From JACPDH01 sp051305935 (GTDB lineage: Bacteria > Acidobacteriota > Thermoanaerobaculia > Gp7-AA8): a stretch of 6,052 nucleotides of DNA. A program made the translations under genes and the position numbers. Numbering within the stretch: position 1 is the stretch's first letter; every line of letters begins with the position of its first letter. Below, in pieces: positions 4,761 through 6,052 of this stretch. Below the pieces are notes generated by a model. That model saw only the letters and a list, made by a program, of their open reading frames with translations. It had not been told where the DNA came from and did no database searches. Location of the stretch: contig JBPPMG010000491.1 in the NCBI GenBank assembly GCA_051305935.1, positions 1 through 6,052 on the forward strand. Reading direction: 5' to 3'.

Positions 4761-6052
4761 ATGAGCATGCTTACAAGAGTAGTACTCGTCGCCTTCGCGG
4801 TCCTCGCGTTGGTCCTTCCCATTCCCGCGAGGGCGGACGAGCAGGAGGATCTCGAGCAGAAGATCGAGCAGCTGTCCCGGGAGCTCGAGGCACTGAAGTC
4901 GCAGGTCAATCAGAACGTAGAGAAGTCGAAGCAGACCGAGGAGCAGGCGAGGCAGGCCGAAGAGCAGGCGAAGAAGATCGAGGAGCTGGAGCAGCAGGTT
5001 GCGGCCACCGAGAAGAAGTCGCTCGGGCGCTGGCTCACGATCGGCGGCGACTATCGCTTCCGATTCGACAACCTCCAGGGCGAAGTTGCGCCGTACGCGG
5101 ACGGCCTGACCGTCTTCGGAAACGCCAGCCAGCTCGTCGCGGCGATGATGGCCGGACAGATCCCGCCGATGAATCAGCAGCAGCTCTTCGGCGCCGCGAT
5201 CATGGGCGGAGCCTACGGACCGCTTACCCTGCCGTCGGCGATGAACGATGCCTACGACGTCAGCAATGACTCGCTGTACACGAACAAGTTCGGCCTCAAC
5301 CTGAAGGCGAAGGCTACCGAAGACGTCAGCGTCACCGCACGTTTCCTGATGTACAAGATTGCGGGAGCGCAGGACGACCGCGCGCTCCAGTCCGGAAGCA
5401 CGGCGTACTCGCTCGACCGTGCCGGCGTCTTCGACGGCACTCTCGGCCACGTTCCCAGCGACAGCAGGCTCCTCGTCGATCGCGCCTACGCGACGTGGCA
5501 GAACGTCGGGGGACAGCCGATCTGGTTCTCGATCGGTCGTCGCCCGTCCACCGGCGGGGCGCCCGGTCACTACCGGCAGAACCTCCCCGCTCCCGGTACC
5601 TCTGGAGTTCCCGCGATCCTCGTCGACTACGCCTTCGACGGCGTGTCGCTCGGCTGGGCACCCGACATCGAATCGCTCCCGGGCGCTTCCGCGAAGTTCT
5701 GCTACGGCCGGGGATTCCAGGACGCGATCGAGAACTCGGACACCGGCAATGGCCTCACCAATACGGACATGATCGGCATCGACCTCGTCGCGTACGAGAC
5801 CGACCGGTTCCGCGCGCAGTTCCAGTACAACCGTGGCATGGACATCTTCGACGCGCCCATCATGCTGACCGGCCCGTTCCCCCTCCAGCCCGGCACCAAC
5901 ATCGGCGACATCGACTGGGAAAGCTTCGACTTCATGGGCATGGCGAAGAAAGTCGGTCCCGGAAACCTGAACTGGTTCGCGTCCGTCGGCTTCAGCCAGA
6001 CTCACCCTAACGGCAACACCCTCGAGTTCGCCGGCCTCGACAGCGGCTACGG
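4761..6052 (+). CDS. Coiled-coil outer-membrane porin-like protein, DUF3373-like (3' truncated)
   Basis: Probably an outer-membrane channel serving the reductase operon. The frame is open to the window edge, with about 430 residues visible and the C-terminus missing. Residues 1-25 form a Sec signal peptide: MSMLTR, a hydrophobic core at 7-22, and cleavage after ARA before DEQ. Residues 30-85 are a Glu/Gln/Lys-rich coiled coil (heptad positions near Ile35, Leu38, Leu42, Leu45, Val49) with the internal near-repeat EEQARQAEEQAKK. From residue 90 on, alternating aromatic/polar strands such as WLTIGGDYRFRF, KFGLNLKAKA, VSVTARFLMYK and RFRAQFQYN look like beta-barrel strands. IWFSIGRRPSTGG (Arg260-Gly266) resembles the motif I associate with the DUF3373 family, which is my best guess. 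AGGAG at 4751-4755 lies 5 nt before the ATG at 4761; the ATG at 4767 is a less well spaced alternative. It is co-directional with the reductase genes but separated by about 106 bp and a hairpin, so it may be partly independently expressed. Substrate unknown. Confidence 0.75.
   Translation, partial: MSMLTRVVLVAFAVLALVLPIPARADEQEDLEQKIEQLSRELEALKSQVNQNVEKSKQTEEQARQAEEQAKKIEELEQQVAATEKKSLGRWLTIGGDYRFRFDNLQGEVAPYADGLTVFGNASQLVAAMMAGQIPPMNQQQLFGAAIMGGAYGPLTLPSAMNDAYDVSNDSLYTNKFGLNLKAKATEDVSVTARFLMYKIAGAQDDRALQSGSTAYSLDRAGVFDGTLGHVPSDSRLLVDRAYATWQNVGGQPIWFSIGRRPSTGGAPGHYRQNLPAPGTSGVPAILVDYAFDGVSLGWAPDIESLPGASAKFCYGRGFQDAIENSDTGNGLTNTDMIGIDLVAYETDRFRAQFQYNRGMDIFDAPIMLTGPFPLQPGTNIGDIDWESFDFMGMAKKVGPGNLNWFASVGFSQTHPNGNTLEFAGLDSGY

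Noticed and set aside
4509..6005. A 498-codon open frame on the minus strand, antisense to the anchor end and the porin gene
   Set aside because: It is a shadow of GC-rich codon usage. The + strand frame has a signal peptide, coiled coil and barrel pattern with a good ribosome site. The antisense product is Arg/Val/Glu-rich with a Leu/Arg tract that is just the reverse complement of the coiled-coil codons.

Overview
The window is GC-rich DNA (by eye, well over 60% G+C) with all genes on the + strand. It looks like a single operon for sulfur-compound respiration or metabolism in a Gram-negative, probably anaerobic or facultatively anaerobic bacterium. The Gram-negative inference rests on the last gene, which encodes a signal peptide, a periplasmic coiled coil and what looks like an outer-membrane barrel. 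I cannot assign a phylum from sequence alone.

Layout, left to right: (1) the C-terminal ~431 residues of a molybdopterin oxidoreductase of the PsrA/PhsA type, cut by the left edge; (2) a four-cluster [4Fe-4S] ferredoxin subunit of the PsrB/NrfC type; (3) a 171-aa half-size YeeE/YedE membrane protein; (4) a second YeeE/YedE half fused through an extra membrane helix to a rhodanese-like domain with a cysteine-containing C-terminal tail; (5) a 117-bp spacer with degenerate heptad repeats; (6) an NrfD/PsrC-type quinol-interacting membrane anchor; (7) a ~106-bp spacer with an imperfect hairpin; (8) the start of a coiled-coil plus beta-barrel protein resembling the DUF3373 family, cut by the right edge.

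Genes 1, 2 and 6 make a complete three-subunit molybdoenzyme (catalytic, electron-transfer and membrane subunits) of the polysulfide/thiosulfate reductase class. Unusually, a YeeE/YedE pair, a family known for thiosulfate or other sulfur-compound transport, sits between the B and C subunit genes, with stop/start spacing of -4 to +9 nt. The positive-inside rule puts the fused rhodanese domain in the periplasm, the side where PsrA-type catalytic subunits work. Its usual catalytic cysteine is replaced by Thr, and the only cysteine outside the membrane part is the third residue from the C-terminus. The most interesting hypothesis here is a membrane module that couples sulfur binding or transport to a periplasmic sulfur reductase, a tethered analogue of the Sud-Psr arrangement of Wolinella. 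The substrate (polysulfide, thiosulfate, tetrathionate or even a selenium oxyanion) cannot be settled from the window.
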